DNA of 49,552 bases from the NCBI RefSeq assembly GCF_946480305.1, contig NZ_CAMLJQ010000033.1, positions 1 through 49,552 of the forward strand, read 5' to 3'. This stretch comes from an uncultured Caldimonas sp. (GTDB lineage Bacteria > Pseudomonadota > Gammaproteobacteria > Burkholderiales > Burkholderiaceae). This document shows, in pieces, positions 9,211 through 19,643 of this stretch; position 1 is the first letter of the stretch; the number at the start of each line of letters is the position of its first letter. The position numbers and the translations under genes are program-made. Below the pieces are notes generated by a model, which saw nothing but the letters and a program-made list of their open reading frames with translations, was not told the DNA's origin and made no database searches.

Positions 9211-11739
9211 ATGTCGTTCCAGACCTTCACCCTCGCGTGGCGCCAGACGGCGCGTGATTTCCGCAGTGGCGAGCTGCGGCTGTTGATCGTGGCGGTGATG
9301 CTCGCGGTGGCGGCGCTCACCGCGGTGGGCTTTTTTGCCGACCGGCTCAAGGGCGGGCTGGCCCGCGATGCGCGGCAACTGCTGGGGGGCGACGCCATCG
9401 TGGCGTCAGACCAGCCGACGCCGGCGGCGCTGGTCGAGCGCGCCCGCGAGTCAGGGCTGCAGGCCACGAGCAGTGTGACCTTCCCCAGCATGGCGCGCGC
9501 AACCGATGCGCAGGGGGGCGCCAGCCGGTTGATCGCGCTGAAGGCTGTCGGCGAGGGGTACCCCTTGCGCAGCAAGGTGCGGCTGGCCGATGGCGCCGGG
9601 CAGGCCGAAGCGCCGGCCAGCGGACCGCCGGCCCCGGGCACCGTGTGGGTCGAGGCGGGCGTGCTGGATGCGCTGGCGCTGCAGGTCGGCGACCCGGTGC
9701 TGCTGGGCGACGCCACGCTGCGCATCGGCAAGCTGATCACGTTCGAATCCGACCGGGGCGCCGGCTTCATGAGTTTCTCGCCGCGCGTGATGCTCAACGT
9801 CGCCGACCTGCCGGCCACCGCGTTGATCCAGCCGGCGAGCCGGGTGACGTATCGGCTGGCTTTGGCGGCGCCGGAAGGTCGCGACCGCGTCGTGACCGAC
9901 TACGTTGCGTGGGCGGAGGCGTACATCAAGTCGCAGAACCTGCGTGGCGTGCGTGTCGAGTCGCTCGAAAGCGGCCGCCCGGAGATGCGGCAGACGCTCG
10001 ACCGCGCAGAGAAATTCCTCAACCTCGTTGCGTTGCTGGCCGCGTTGCTGGCTGCGGTGGCGGTCGGGATCGCCTCGCGCGATTTCGCCAACCGTCACCT
10101 CGACGACTGCGCGATGCTGCGGGTGCTCGGTCAGTCCCAGCGCACCATCGCGTGGAGCTACACGCTGGAGTTCGCCGCCGTCGGCGTGTTGGCCAGCGCG
10201 CTCGGTGTGGCGCTCGGTTTCGGTGTGCACTACGTGTTCGTGGCCTTGCTGTCCGGCCTGCTGGAAGCCTCGTTGCCCGGCGCCAGTGCCTGGCCGGCGC
10301 TGTTCGGGCTGGGCGTGGGGTTGACGCTGCTGTTCGGCTTCGGGCTGCCACCGGTGCTGCAACTGGCGCAAGTGCCCCCATTGCGCGTGATCCGGCGCGA
10401 AGTGGGCGAGCTGAAGCCGGCGTCGCTGCTGGTGCTGGCCGCGGGCACCGCCGGGTTCTCGGCGCTGCTGCTGGCAGCCTCGTCCGACCTGAAGCTCGGC
10501 GCCATCGCGGTGGGCGGCTTTGCTGGCGCGGTGGCGCTGTTCGCGCTGCTGGCCTGGGCCGCGGTGCACCTGTTGCGCCGCGCCGTGCCGGAGGCAGGCG
10601 CGCCGCGTTGGCTGGTGCTGGCCACGCGGCAGGTGAGTGCCCGGCCGGCGTTTGCCGTGCTGCAGGTCTCGGCGCTGTCGGTCGGCCTGCTCGCTCTGGT
10701 GCTGCTGGTGTTGCTGCGCACCGATCTGATCGGCAGCTGGCGCGCGGCCACACCGCCGGACGCGCCCAACCGCTTCGTCATCAACATCCAGCCGGAGCAG
10801 GGCGAGCCGTTTCAGCAGCATCTGCAGCAGGCGGGCGTGGCCCGGTACGACTGGTATCCGATGATCCGCGGCCGGCTGGTGGCCATCAACGGCCGCAGCG
10901 TGGCCGTGGACGATTACCAGGACGACCGCGCGCGGCGCCTCGTGGACCGGGAGTTCAACCTCAGCCATGCGGCGCAGATGCCCTCGCACAACACGCTCGC
11001 TGACGGGGCCTGGGTACCCGAGGAGCAGGGCGGCCTGAGCGTCGAGGAGGGCCTCGCCGAGACCCTGGGCCTCAAACTCGGCGACACGCTGCGTTTCGAC
11101 ATCGCCGGCATCGAGACCGAAGGCCGCATCACCAGCCTGCGCAAGGTGGACTGGGCCTCGATGCGGGTCAACTTCTTCGTGATGTTCCCGCTGTCTGCGA
11201 TGCCGGAAGTGCCGACGACGTACATCGCCGCCTTCAAGGCGCCAGCGGCGGCCGGCTTCGACAATGCCCTCAGCCACGAATTCCCGAACATCACCAACAT
11301 CGACGTGTCGGCCTCGCTCGCGCAGGTGCAGCAGGTGCTCGACCAGGTGATCCGCGCGGTGGAATTCCTGTTCGGCTTCACGCTCGCCGCCGGCCTGGTG
11401 GTGCTGTTCGCGGCCGTGGTGGCAACGCGTGAACAGCGCTCGCGCGAGTTCGCGATCATGCGCGCGATGGGGGCGGGCGGCACGTTGCTGGCGCGGGTTC
11501 AACGGGCCGAACTGCTGGGTGTGGGCGCGCTGGCCGGACTGCTGGCGTCGATCGCCGCGGTCATCGTCGGCTGGGCTCTGGCGCGGTACGCGTTCGAGTT
11601 CAGCTGGGGCGCCTCGCCCTGGGTGCCGCTGGCCGGCGCCGCCGCAGGTGCGCTGCTCGCGTTGGCGGCCGGCTGGTGGGGGCTGCGCGAGGTGCTGCGG
11701 CGCCCGGTGGTCGAAACGCTGCGCAAGGCGGCGGTGTGA
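9211..11739 (+). CDS. FtsX-like ABC transporter permease (YbbP type)
   Basis: An 842-residue integral membrane protein of the MacB/FtsX permease superfamily. A first helix at about residues 26-47 (LLIVAVMLAVAALTAVGFFA) is followed by a MacB-like periplasmic domain. A block of helices comes next (about 270-520), then a second periplasmic domain and three more helices at the C-terminus (from about residue 715). The layout and length match E. coli YbbP, which pairs with the ATPase YbbA. No ATPase gene is adjacent. An in-frame ATG lies 14 codons upstream, but MSFQTFTLAWRQTARDF is the usual N-terminus. Confidence 0.88.
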   Translation: MSFQTFTLAWRQTARDFRSGELRLLIVAVMLAVAALTAVGFFADRLKGGLARDARQLLGGDAIVASDQPTPAALVERARESGLQATSSVTFPSMARATDAQGGASRLIALKAVGEGYPLRSKVRLADGAGQAEAPASGPPAPGTVWVEAGVLDALALQVGDPVLLGDATLRIGKLITFESDRGAGFMSFSPRVMLNVADLPATALIQPASRVTYRLALAAPEGRDRVVTDYVAWAEAYIKSQNLRGVRVESLESGRPEMRQTLDRAEKFLNLVALLAALLAAVAVGIASRDFANRHLDDCAMLRVLGQSQRTIAWSYTLEFAAVGVLASALGVALGFGVHYVFVALLSGLLEASLPGASAWPALFGLGVGLTLLFGFGLPPVLQLAQVPPLRVIRREVGELKPASLLVLAAGTAGFSALLLAASSDLKLGAIAVGGFAGAVALFALLAWAAVHLLRRAVPEAGAPRWLVLATRQVSARPAFAVLQVSALSVGLLALVLLVLLRTDLIGSWRAATPPDAPNRFVINIQPEQGEPFQQHLQQAGVARYDWYPMIRGRLVAINGRSVAVDDYQDDRARRLVDREFNLSHAAQMPSHNTLADGAWVPEEQGGLSVEEGLAETLGLKLGDTLRFDIAGIETEGRITSLRKVDWASMRVNFFVMFPLSAMPEVPTTYIAAFKAPAAAGFDNALSHEFPNITNIDVSASLAQVQQVLDQVIRAVEFLFGFTLAAGLVVLFAAVVATREQRSREFAIMRAMGAGGTLLARVQRAELLGVGALAGLLASIAAVIVGWALARYAFEFSWGASPWVPLAGAAAGALLALAAGWWGLREVLRRPVVETLRKAAV

Positions 11740-11882
11740 AATCCTCGGCGAGAAAGGCCTACAGGTCGTCCCTGCATCGGCCGATATAGCCGGAAATACG
11801 GCGGGATTGGCGGTCAATTGCGGCACCGGTCCCGAAACCCCTGCTGCTAGACTGGGTTTGCCATTCGCACACCGCTGCCTTC

Positions 11883-12626
11883 GTGGACTTCCAACCTGCC
11901 TCCTCGGTGCTGAACCTGCGCGAGCTCAAGCTGGAGCAGGCGCTGTCGCTGCTGCAGCAGGCGGGCTACCCCTTGCCGCCACGCGCAGAGGCCGCACCAG
12001 GCGTGCTGATGCAGGCGCTGATCGACGGGCTGTGCGACCTTTCGTTGCGCGACGCATTGACCGGGCTGGCCAACCGCCGCCACTTCCGCGCCGTGCTCGA
12101 ACGCGAGATCGACCGCGTCGCCCGCACCGGCGAGTCCGCGTTGCTGCTGATCCTCGACATCGACCATTTCAAGCGCGTCAACGACACCTACGGCCACGAG
12201 GCCGGCGACCAGGTCATACAGGCCGTGGGTCGGCGGCTGGCCGAATGCGTGCGCCCGATGGACACCGTGGCCCGCTACGGCGGCGAGGAGTTCGCCATCG
12301 TGCTGCCCAACTGCCAGCCGACCTTCGGCCAGGCCGTGGCCGAGCGCATGCGGCTGGCGGTGCAGGCCGCCCCCATCCGGCTCAAGTCGGGCCAGGACGC
12401 CCACGTGACCGTCAGCGTGGGAGGCGCGTTTGCCCCCCAATGGGTGCGCTCGTCCGTCTCGCTGTGGATGGAGCGCGCCGACCTGCAGCTGTATTGCGCC
12501 AAGACCGAAGGCCGCAACCGCATCTGCCTGGAACAGGCGCCGGTCAGCAGCGTCACCGCCGAGGAGAAGGGCATGCTCTTTGGAGTAGGCACGGTGAGCG
12601 ACGCCCTGGAGGCGGCCGATGACTGA
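11883..12626 (+). CDS. Diguanylate cyclase with GGEEF active site
   Basis: A 247-residue soluble protein with a short helical N-terminus (about 1-50, no recognised sensor domain) and a GGDEF domain (about 52-218) that makes cyclic di-GMP from two GTP. DALTGLANRRHF opens the domain, LDIDHFKRVNDTYGHEAGD holds the metal and base-binding residues, and ARYGGEEFAIV is the active site (GGEEF at 133-137). RPMD at 124-127 sits five residues before it, so the inhibitory I-site is intact. The start is GTG 11883. The 3' end overlaps the next gene by eight bases. Confidence 0.93.
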   Translation: MDFQPASSVLNLRELKLEQALSLLQQAGYPLPPRAEAAPGVLMQALIDGLCDLSLRDALTGLANRRHFRAVLEREIDRVARTGESALLLILDIDHFKRVNDTYGHEAGDQVIQAVGRRLAECVRPMDTVARYGGEEFAIVLPNCQPTFGQAVAERMRLAVQAAPIRLKSGQDAHVTVSVGGAFAPQWVRSSVSLWMERADLQLYCAKTEGRNRICLEQAPVSSVTAEEKGMLFGVGTVSDALEAADD

Positions 12627-13440
12627 AGCCAAGAACCGGATGACAGCCACCCTCGATCCCACCAGCGAGAAGAAGGCCTGGGTGCTGGCCGTGACCAGCG
12701 GCAAGGGGGGCGTGGGCAAGACCTTCGTCTCCGCCAACCTGGCCGCCGGCCTTGCCAAGCTGGGCCACCGCGTGCTGGTGCTCGACGCCGACCTCGGCCT
12801 CGCCAACCTGGACGTGGTGTTGAACCTGTTCCCCAAGCTGACGCTGCACGACGTGTTCGTCGGCCGCTGCAAGCTCGAAGAGGCCATCCTGCCCGCGCCG
12901 GGCGGTTTTTCCGTCGTGCTCGCAGGCTCCGGGCTGGTCGAGTATTCGCGGCTCACGCCCGAGGTGCGCGACAAGTTCCAGAGCGTGGTCGCGAGCCTGA
13001 TGCCGCGCTACGACTATGTGCTGCTCGACACCGGTGCCGGCATCTCCGATGTGGTGCTCTACGCGGTCTCGCTGGCCGATGACGTGCTCGTCGTCGCCAC
13101 GCCCGAGCCGACCTCGCTGACGGACGCCTACGCCACCATCAAGGTGCTGGCCACGCAGCAGCGCCGGCGCGAGCTGTGCCTCATCATCAACCAGGTCGCC
13201 AAGCCGGGCGACGGCAAGGGCATCGCGCAGCAGTTGCAGCAGGTGATCGACCGTTTCGTGTCGACGCCCGGGGGCGATCAGGTCAAGCTTACGCACCTCG
13301 GCGACATCCCGAGCGACCCTTCGGTGCGGCAGGCGGTGCAGAAGCGCCAATTGCTGATCGAAGCGCTGCCGGGTTGCGCGGCGGCCGTCGCCGTCAAGGC
13401 CATTGCCGGGCGCATCGAGGCGACCCAGGAGCAGGGCTGA
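12619..13440 (+). CDS. FlhG/MinD-family P-loop ATPase
   Basis: A 273-residue ParA/MinD-type ATPase. It has the deviant Walker A TSGKGGVGKTFVSANLA, VLVLDADLGLANLDVVL and YVLLDTGAGISDVVL. The GLANLD wording and the overall length fit FlhG (YlxH), the regulator of flagellar number and placement, better than cell division MinD; there is no minC or minE nearby. ATG 12619 lies inside the last codons of the diguanylate cyclase, so the two are translationally coupled. No other flagellar genes are in the window, so the flagellar assignment is an inference. Confidence 0.8.
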   Translation: MTEAKNRMTATLDPTSEKKAWVLAVTSGKGGVGKTFVSANLAAGLAKLGHRVLVLDADLGLANLDVVLNLFPKLTLHDVFVGRCKLEEAILPAPGGFSVVLAGSGLVEYSRLTPEVRDKFQSVVASLMPRYDYVLLDTGAGISDVVLYAVSLADDVLVVATPEPTSLTDAYATIKVLATQQRRRELCLIINQVAKPGDGKGIAQQLQQVIDRFVSTPGGDQVKLTHLGDIPSDPSVRQAVQKRQLLIEALPGCAAAVAVKAIAGRIEATQEQG

Positions 13441-13465
13441 GCGCCGTTTCGGCTGCGCTGCTTCC

Positions 13466-13471
13466 TACAAT
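13466..13471 (+). promoter_or_regulatory. -10 box TACAAT of the M48 peptidase gene
   Basis: TACAAT sits 32 bases before ATG 13503 in the sequence context CTTCCTACAATCG, shared with the serS and FKBP upstream regions. No convincing -35 box is present. Confidence 0.45.
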
Positions 13472-13502
13472 CGTCGCGGTGAGTCATTCCGCGAGGGTTG
13501 CC

Positions 13503-14849
13503 ATGCACGACCATTCCAACGATTTCGCCGCGCGCCTGCGCGGCAACCGCCTGACCCGGCGCGACACGCTGTGGCTGTTCGGCGCGAGCACCGCCGCCGT
13601 GGCCGGCCTGCAGGGCTGCGCCACCTCGCCCGTCACCGGGCAGAGCATCGTGGTGGGTCTGAGCGAAGACCAGGAAAAGCGCATCGACGCGCAGCAGGCG
13701 CCGCACCAGTTCTCCCAGGACCTGGGTGCCGTGCAGGACGCCAAGCTCAACGAGTACGTCGCCGGTATCGGCCGCGACCTGCACGAGAACTCGCACCGCA
13801 AGCAGATGCCGTATTCGTACCGTGTGCTCAACGCGAACTACGTCAACGCCTATACCTTCCCCGCGGGCGCGGTGGGCGTGACGCGCGGCATCATGACCGA
13901 GCTCGACGACGAATCGCAGCTGGCCGCGCTGCTGGGGCATGAGCTGGGCCACGTGAACGCCCGCCACGCGGCGCAGCGGCAGGGCCAGGCCCTGATCGCC
14001 CAGGCGGTGGTGGTCGGCATCGGCGTCGCGACGATGGATTCGCGCTGGGGCGCGCTCGCCGGGCTGGGCAGCCAGATCGGCGCCAGCGCGCTGCTGTCGA
14101 GCTACTCGCGCGACAACGAACGCGAAGCCGATGCGCTGGGTCAGGAGTACATGGTGCGCAGCGGCTACCCGGCCACCGGCATGACCGAGCTGCACCAGAT
14201 GCTGGTGGACCAGCAGAAGGAGCAGCCGAGCGTGCTGGCGACGATGTTCTCGTCGCACCCGATGAGCGCCGAGCGGCGGGACACCGCGAAGCAGCTTGCC
14301 GAAACCAAGTATGCGAGCAGCCTGAAGGCGCCCGTGCGGCGCGAGCGCTACATGGACCACACCGCCGGGCTGCGGCGCATCAAGCCGACGATCGATGCGT
14401 GCAAGAACGGCGAGACGGCGATGTCGCGCAAGTCGTACAAGGACGCGCAGGAACAATTCACCAGCGCGGTCAAGCACACCCCGCAGGACTACGCCGCCAA
14501 CCTGCGCATGGCCCAGTGCCTGCAGGCGCAGGGCAACACGAAGGAAGCGCAGCGCTACGCGCAGGCTGCCAAGACCATCTACCCACAGGAAGCGCAGGCG
14601 CGCAAGCTCTCGGGCGTGTTGGCACTGTCGGCCAAGGAGCCCGCCAAGGCGTATGAGGAACTCGATGCCTTCGACCGGCTGCTGCCCGGCGACCCGGGGG
14701 TGACCTTCCTGAAAGGGGTGTCGCTCGAAGGCATGGGTGACCGCGCCCGGGCGGCACAGCACTACAACGCCTACCTGAGGCTCACGCAGGAAGGCGATGC
14801 GGCCAAATACTCTGCCAGCCGGCTCAAGGCCTGGGGCTACGCGAAATGA
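13503..14849 (+). CDS. M48 family zinc metallopeptidase lipoprotein with TPRs
   Basis: A 448-residue exported protease resembling BepA/YfgC, which controls outer membrane protein assembly. The N-terminus has a twin-arginine-like LTRRDTLWLFG segment and a lipobox LQGC with Cys39, so export and lipidation are likely. The zinc motif HELGH is at 146-150 and the third-ligand motif NEREAD at about 205-210. After the protease domain come TPR-like helices (about 300-440). The frame is open far upstream inside the previous gene, but ATG 13503 gives the signal sequence. The last codon overlaps the hemoglobin start. Confidence 0.9.
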   Translation: MHDHSNDFAARLRGNRLTRRDTLWLFGASTAAVAGLQGCATSPVTGQSIVVGLSEDQEKRIDAQQAPHQFSQDLGAVQDAKLNEYVAGIGRDLHENSHRKQMPYSYRVLNANYVNAYTFPAGAVGVTRGIMTELDDESQLAALLGHELGHVNARHAAQRQGQALIAQAVVVGIGVATMDSRWGALAGLGSQIGASALLSSYSRDNEREADALGQEYMVRSGYPATGMTELHQMLVDQQKEQPSVLATMFSSHPMSAERRDTAKQLAETKYASSLKAPVRRERYMDHTAGLRRIKPTIDACKNGETAMSRKSYKDAQEQFTSAVKHTPQDYAANLRMAQCLQAQGNTKEAQRYAQAAKTIYPQEAQARKLSGVLALSAKEPAKAYEELDAFDRLLPGDPGVTFLKGVSLEGMGDRARAAQHYNAYLRLTQEGDAAKYSASRLKAWGYAK

Positions 14850-15247
14850 GCGACACATCCGGCCAACCGGCCACCGCCTTCGAGTGGGTCGGCGGCGAAG
14901 CCAAGGTGCGCGAACTGGTCGACCGCTTCTACGACCTGATGGATCTGGAGCCGGCCTACGGTGAGCTGCGCGCGTTGCACCCCACGCACATGGAGGGCTC
15001 GCGCGACAAGCTGTTCTGGTTCCTGTGCGGTTGGCTCGGCGGCCCGCAGCACTTCGTCGAGCGCTTCGGTCACCCGCGGCTGCGCGCTCGCCACCTGCCG
15101 TTCCCGATCGGCATCAAGGAGCGCGATCAGTGGCTGGCGTGCATGGACCAGGCCATGCACGAAGTGGGGCTGGATCCGGTGCTGGTGGAACGGCTGAAGG
15201 AGTCGTTCTTCAACACCGCGGACTGGATGCGCAACAAGGGGGCCTGA
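14846..15247 (+). CDS. Group II truncated hemoglobin
   Basis: A 133-residue heme protein of the trHbO/GlbO type, which binds oxygen and reacts with NO or peroxide. Features: Tyr29 in RFYDLMD as the B10 distal residue, proximal His83 in RARHLPFPI, and Trp96 in KERDQWLACM, the G8 tryptophan that marks group II. Length and motif order are normal. ATG 14846 overlaps the M48 peptidase stop as ATGA, so the two are cotranslated, although no functional link between them is known to me. Confidence 0.92.
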   Translation: MSDTSGQPATAFEWVGGEAKVRELVDRFYDLMDLEPAYGELRALHPTHMEGSRDKLFWFLCGWLGGPQHFVERFGHPRLRARHLPFPIGIKERDQWLACMDQAMHEVGLDPVLVERLKESFFNTADWMRNKGA

Positions 15248-15253
15248 GGCCGC

Positions 15254-15904
15254 TCAGAGCGTCGCGCCACCCGACGGGCGCAACAACACGACCAGCGCCC
15301 CCGCGCCACCATCCGCAGCGCGTGCCTGCGTGAAGGCGATCACCTCGTCCTTCTGCACCAGCCACGTCCGCACCTTGCCCTTGAGCACCGGCTCGCGGCC
15401 GGGCGAGCCGTTGCCCTTGCCGTGGATCACGCGCACGCAGCGCACGCCCTGGCGCACCGCTTCGCGCAGGAATTCGGCCAGTTGCTCGCGCGCCTCGTCG
15501 CGGCGCAGCCCGTGCAGATCGATCTGGCGCTGGATCACCCAGTCGCCGCGCCGCAGGCGCTTGACCACCTCGGGGCCCACGCCCGGGCGGCGGAACGACA
15601 GCGCCTCGTCGGTTTCGAGCAGCGATTCGACGTCGAACTCGTCGGAGATCGCCTCGCGCAGCACGGCCTCTTCGTCGAGCCGCCGCTGCAGCGGTGCCGC
15701 CTCCGGCCGGGGCCGGTCGAGCTTGGCCAGGCCCTTGTCCTTGAGTGCGGTGACGCGGCCCACCGAGCTGGCAAACAGCTCCCGTTCCCGCCGAGCCCGC
15801 TCCTCGGCGGCCTTGCGCTGGGCCTCGCGCCGCGCGGCGTCTTCCGCCTGCTGCTGCAGCATCTTCTTCAACGCCCCCAGGTCGGCGAGGCTCCTGGCTT
15901 TCAT
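15254..15904 (-). CDS. Smr domain protein
   Basis: A 216-residue protein with a charged helical N-terminus (about 15-45, probably coiled coil, rich in E, R and A) and a C-terminal Smr domain. The domain contains DLHG at 129-132 and HGKGN at 161-165, the two conserved motifs. Smr domains of this stand-alone YdaL/SmrA class nick DNA or cleave RNA. The start is set at ATG 15904 (MKARSLADLGALKKML), just after the radC stop. The gene is convergent with the hemoglobin gene, six bases apart. Confidence 0.88.
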   Translation of the reverse strand: MKARSLADLGALKKMLQQQAEDAARREAQRKAAEERARRERELFASSVGRVTALKDKGLAKLDRPRPEAAPLQRRLDEEAVLREAISDEFDVESLLETDEALSFRRPGVGPEVVKRLRRGDWVIQRQIDLHGLRRDEAREQLAEFLREAVRQGVRCVRVIHGKGNGSPGREPVLKGKVRTWLVQKDEVIAFTQARAADGGAGALVVLLRPSGGATL

Positions 15905-15921
15905 CTCGGTACTTCCTACTG

Positions 15922-16596
15922 CTACAACAGCCCGCGTTCCGCGAACGACACCGCCTGGTCGCGCCCGACGACGATGTGGTCCAGCACCTTCACGTCCACC
16001 AGGCCCAGCGCGTTCTTCAGCGTGTGCGTCAGGTATTCGTCGGCCTTGGACGGCTCGGCCACGCCCGACGGGTGGTTGTGCGACAGGATCACGCCCGCCG
16101 CGTTGTGCCACAGCGCGCGCTTGACCACCTCGCGCGGGTAGACGCTGGTTTGGGTGAGCGTGCCGCGGAACAGTTCCTCCAGCGCCAGCAGGCGGTTCTG
16201 CGCATCGAGAAATAGCACCGCGAACACCTCGTGCGGTCGCGAGCCCAGCTGCAGGCGCAGGTACTGCTTGACCTGTTCGGGCGACTCGAACGCCGGCCGG
16301 GCCTTCAACTCCTGCGCCAGCGCCCGGCGCGCCAGCTCCAGCACGGCGACCAGCTCGGCCCGCTTGGCCGGACCCAGCCCCTTCACGAGCTTCAGGCCGT
16401 CCACCTCGGCGTGCAGCAGGCCGGCAACACCGCCAAAACGTTCCAGCAGTTGTTCGGCCAGTTGCAGCACCGAGGTGCCTTTCAGGCCGGTGCGCAGCAG
16501 CAGCGCGAGCAGTTCGGCATCGGCCAGGGCGGCGGGGCCCAGGGCCAGCAGTTTTTCGCGCGGGCGCGCGTCCAGGGGCAGGTCCTTCAGGAGCAT
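15922..16596 (-). CDS. radC: RadC family JAB/MPN protein
   Basis: A 224-residue protein with an N-terminal helix-hairpin-helix-like region ([19 protein letters not shown]) and a C-terminal JAB metalloprotease-fold domain. The latter carries the signature ILSHNHPSG and the downstream D in [13 protein letters not shown]. Despite the name, its cellular role is unsettled; a DNA repair role was withdrawn for E. coli RadC. The start ATG 16596 ([17 protein letters not shown]) is the family N-terminus. It is divergent from the FKBP gene and probably cotranscribed with the Smr gene (17-base gap). Confidence 0.93.
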   Translation of the reverse strand: MLLKDLPLDARPREKLLALGPAALADAELLALLLRTGLKGTSVLQLAEQLLERFGGVAGLLHAEVDGLKLVKGLGPAKRAELVAVLELARRALAQELKARPAFESPEQVKQYLRLQLGSRPHEVFAVLFLDAQNRLLALEELFRGTLTQTSVYPREVVKRALWHNAAGVILSHNHPSGVAEPSKADEYLTHTLKNALGLVDVKVLDHIVVGRDQAVSFAERGLL

Positions 16597-16665
16597 TTGG
16601 AGTGGATCAAGAAAATGCGGCCAGGAACTGCACGGATCGGCCAAAAGGGGCTTGCGCCCCACTTC

Positions 16666-16671
16666 TACAAT
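16666..16671 (+). promoter_or_regulatory. -10 box TACAAT of the fkpB-ispH operon
   Basis: TACAAT in the context CTTCTACAATGG lies 34 bases before the GTG start of the FKBP gene. The -35 region would fall inside the first codons region of the divergent radC gene and is not recognisable. Confidence 0.4.
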
Positions 16672-16704
16672 GGCGGCCAGTCTACAGAACCAGGATCCAA
16701 GCCC

Positions 16705-17148
16705 GTGGCCGTCGTCCAACCGGGGTCGTTTCTGACCTTGCACTACCGCCTTGCCGGCCCTGACGGGGCCGACATCATCAACACCTTCAACGACAAGCCG
16801 GCCACGCTGTCGCTGGGCACCGGCGAACTGGCCCCGGCGATGGAGCAACGGCTGATCGGGCTGGAAGAGGGCACCCGCACCAGCTTCGACATCCCTGCCG
16901 GCGAAGCCTTCGGCCAGCGCAACGCCGAGCTGTTGCAGCGTGTCAAGCGCGGCCTGCTCGACGAGCTGGGCGACCCGGACGAGACCTACCACGTCGGCGA
17001 CGTGGTGCAGTTCCCGACGCCCGACGGCGGCGGCAGCTACGCAGGCGTGGTGCGCGAGGTGAACGACGAATGGGTGCTGTTCGACTTCAACCACCCGCTG
17101 GCCGGCCAGCCGGTCACGTTCGAAGTCCAGCTGATAGGGGTGTTGTGA
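16705..17148 (+). CDS. fkpB: FKBP-type peptidyl-prolyl isomerase (SlpA/FkpB-like)
   Basis: A 147-residue cytoplasmic FKBP of the SlyD/SlpA branch, which catalyses proline isomerisation and can act as a chaperone. It has an FKBP half-domain ([11 protein letters not shown], then [20 protein letters not shown]), an inserted flap (about 65-125, [14 protein letters not shown]) and the closing strand [20 protein letters not shown], where FNHPLAG is a family hallmark. The start is taken as GTG 16705. The gene lies two bases before ispH, the same pairing as in E. coli (fkpB-ispH). Confidence 0.9.
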   Translation: MAVVQPGSFLTLHYRLAGPDGADIINTFNDKPATLSLGTGELAPAMEQRLIGLEEGTRTSFDIPAGEAFGQRNAELLQRVKRGLLDELGDPDETYHVGDVVQFPTPDGGGSYAGVVREVNDEWVLFDFNHPLAGQPVTFEVQLIGVL

Positions 17149-17150
17149 CC

Positions 17151-18116
17151 ATGGACCGCGAGATCCTGCTTGCCGAGCCGCGCGGCTTCTGCGCCGGCGT
17201 CGACCGGGCGATCGAGATCGTCGAGCGTGCGCTGCAGAAGTTCGGCGCGCCGATCTACGTGCGCCACGAGATCGTGCACAACACCTATGTCGTCAACGAC
17301 CTGAAGGCCAAGGGCGCGATCTTCATCGAAGACCTGGCCGAAGTGCCGCCCGGCGCCACGCTGGTGTTCAGCGCGCACGGCGTCAGCAAGGCCGTGCGCA
17401 ACGAGGCCGCCGAGCGCGGCTTCAGCATCTTCGACGCGACGTGCCCTCTGGTCACCAAGGTGCACGTGGAGGTGGCCAAGCTCTTCAAGGAGGGCTTTGA
17501 ATTCATCATGATCGGCCATAAGGGGCACCCGGAGGTCGAAGGCACGATGGGCCAGCTCAACGAAGGCATCTACCTCGTCGAGGAAGCCGAGGACGTGGAG
17601 CGCGTGCAGGTGCGCAACCCGGAAAAGCTCGCCGTCGTCACGCAGACCACATTGAGCGTCGACGACGCGGCCGAGATCCTCGCTGCAGTGAAGCGCCGCT
17701 TCCCCCATGTGCGCGAGCCCAAGCAGCAGGACATCTGCTACGCCACGCAGAACCGGCAGGACGCGGTCAAGGTGCTGGCACCGCAGGTCGACGTCGTCAT
17801 CGTCGTCGGCAGCCAGACCAGCTCCAACAGCAAGCGCCTGCGCGAGGTGTCCATCCGCAAGGGCACGCCGTCGTACATGGTCGACCAGCCGAACGACCTG
17901 CAGCCGGAATGGTTCGAGGGCAAGGTGCGTGTCGGCCTCACCGCAGGGGCCTCGGCGCCGGACATCCTCGTGCAGCAGGTGATCGAGCGGCTCAAGGCAT
18001 TGGGCGCGGTGTCGGTGCGCCGCATGGAAGGCGTGCAGGAGACCGTGCGCTTTCCGCTGCCCAAGGGGCTGGGGGACAAGTCGATGGCCGAATCGTCTCC
18101 ATCCTCCTCCCACTGA
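17151..18116 (+). CDS. ispH: IspH, 4-hydroxy-3-methylbut-2-enyl diphosphate reductase
   Basis: Last enzyme of the MEP isoprenoid pathway; an iron-sulfur protein that makes IPP and DMAPP. The 321 residues start [20 protein letters not shown] with the first cluster cysteine in [17 protein letters not shown] holds the second and ICYATQNRQ the third. [16 protein letters not shown] and SQTSSNS are the diphosphate-binding segments. An upstream in-frame extension inside fkpB is rejected because ATG 17151 gives the canonical start. A terminator follows at 18137. Confidence 0.97.
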   Translation: MDREILLAEPRGFCAGVDRAIEIVERALQKFGAPIYVRHEIVHNTYVVNDLKAKGAIFIEDLAEVPPGATLVFSAHGVSKAVRNEAAERGFSIFDATCPLVTKVHVEVAKLFKEGFEFIMIGHKGHPEVEGTMGQLNEGIYLVEEAEDVERVQVRNPEKLAVVTQTTLSVDDAAEILAAVKRRFPHVREPKQQDICYATQNRQDAVKVLAPQVDVVIVVGSQTSSNSKRLREVSIRKGTPSYMVDQPNDLQPEWFEGKVRVGLTAGASAPDILVQQVIERLKALGAVSVRRMEGVQETVRFPLPKGLGDKSMAESSPSSSH

Positions 18117-18133
18117 TGCGCCGCGCCTCGTAA

Positions 18134-19492
<1,359 letters not shown>

Positions 19493-19497
19493 GTGGC

Positions 19498-19503
19498 TAT
19501 AAT
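19498..19503 (+). promoter_or_regulatory. -10 box TATAAT of tRNA-Ser
   Basis: A perfect TATAAT begins six bases after the serS stop codon and 38 bases before the mature tRNA start. No consensus -35 box is seen. It would give the tRNA its own transcript. Confidence 0.6.
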
Positions 19504-19540
19504 CGCGAGCTTCGCTCAAGCAGCGGACCACAGAACACAA

Positions 19541-19632
19541 GGAAAGGTGGCAGAGTGGTCGAATGCGCCGGACTCGAAATCCGGTTCACGGGTTCTCCCG
19601 TGACGAGGGTTCGAATCCCTCCCTTTCCGCCA
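19541..19632 (+). tRNA. tRNA-Ser (anticodon CGA)
   Basis: A 92-base class II tRNA with a 7-bp acceptor stem (GGAAAGG pairing with CCTTTCC), G discriminator and encoded CCA (19630-19632). The anticodon stem CCGGA/TCCGG encloses loop CTCGAAA, giving anticodon CGA, which reads UCG. A long variable arm (GTTCACGGGTTCTCCCGTGAC region) and the T arm GGGTTCGAATCCC are present. A terminator follows. Confidence 0.97.
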
Positions 19633-19643
19633 GTGAACGAGTG

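Noticed and set aside
11760..11787. Flagellar sigma-28 promoter (GCCGATAT with TACA 16 bases upstream) before the cyclase-FlhG pair
   Set aside because: The -10 half is good, but the -35 half is poor and the spacer is one base longer than usual; not enough to list as a promoter.
9451..11826. A 791-codon open frame antisense to the FtsX-like permease
   Set aside because: Long antisense frames are expected at this GC content; its composition is dominated by R, H, Q and G, and it has no recognisable domain.
12619..13440. Calling the P-loop ATPase the cell division protein MinD
   Set aside because: No minC or minE lies beside it, and the sequence wording and pairing fit FlhG/YlxH-type proteins better.
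19609..19632. tRNA-Ser 3' end as an attachment site
   Set aside because: No second copy of this sequence and no integrase were found in the window.
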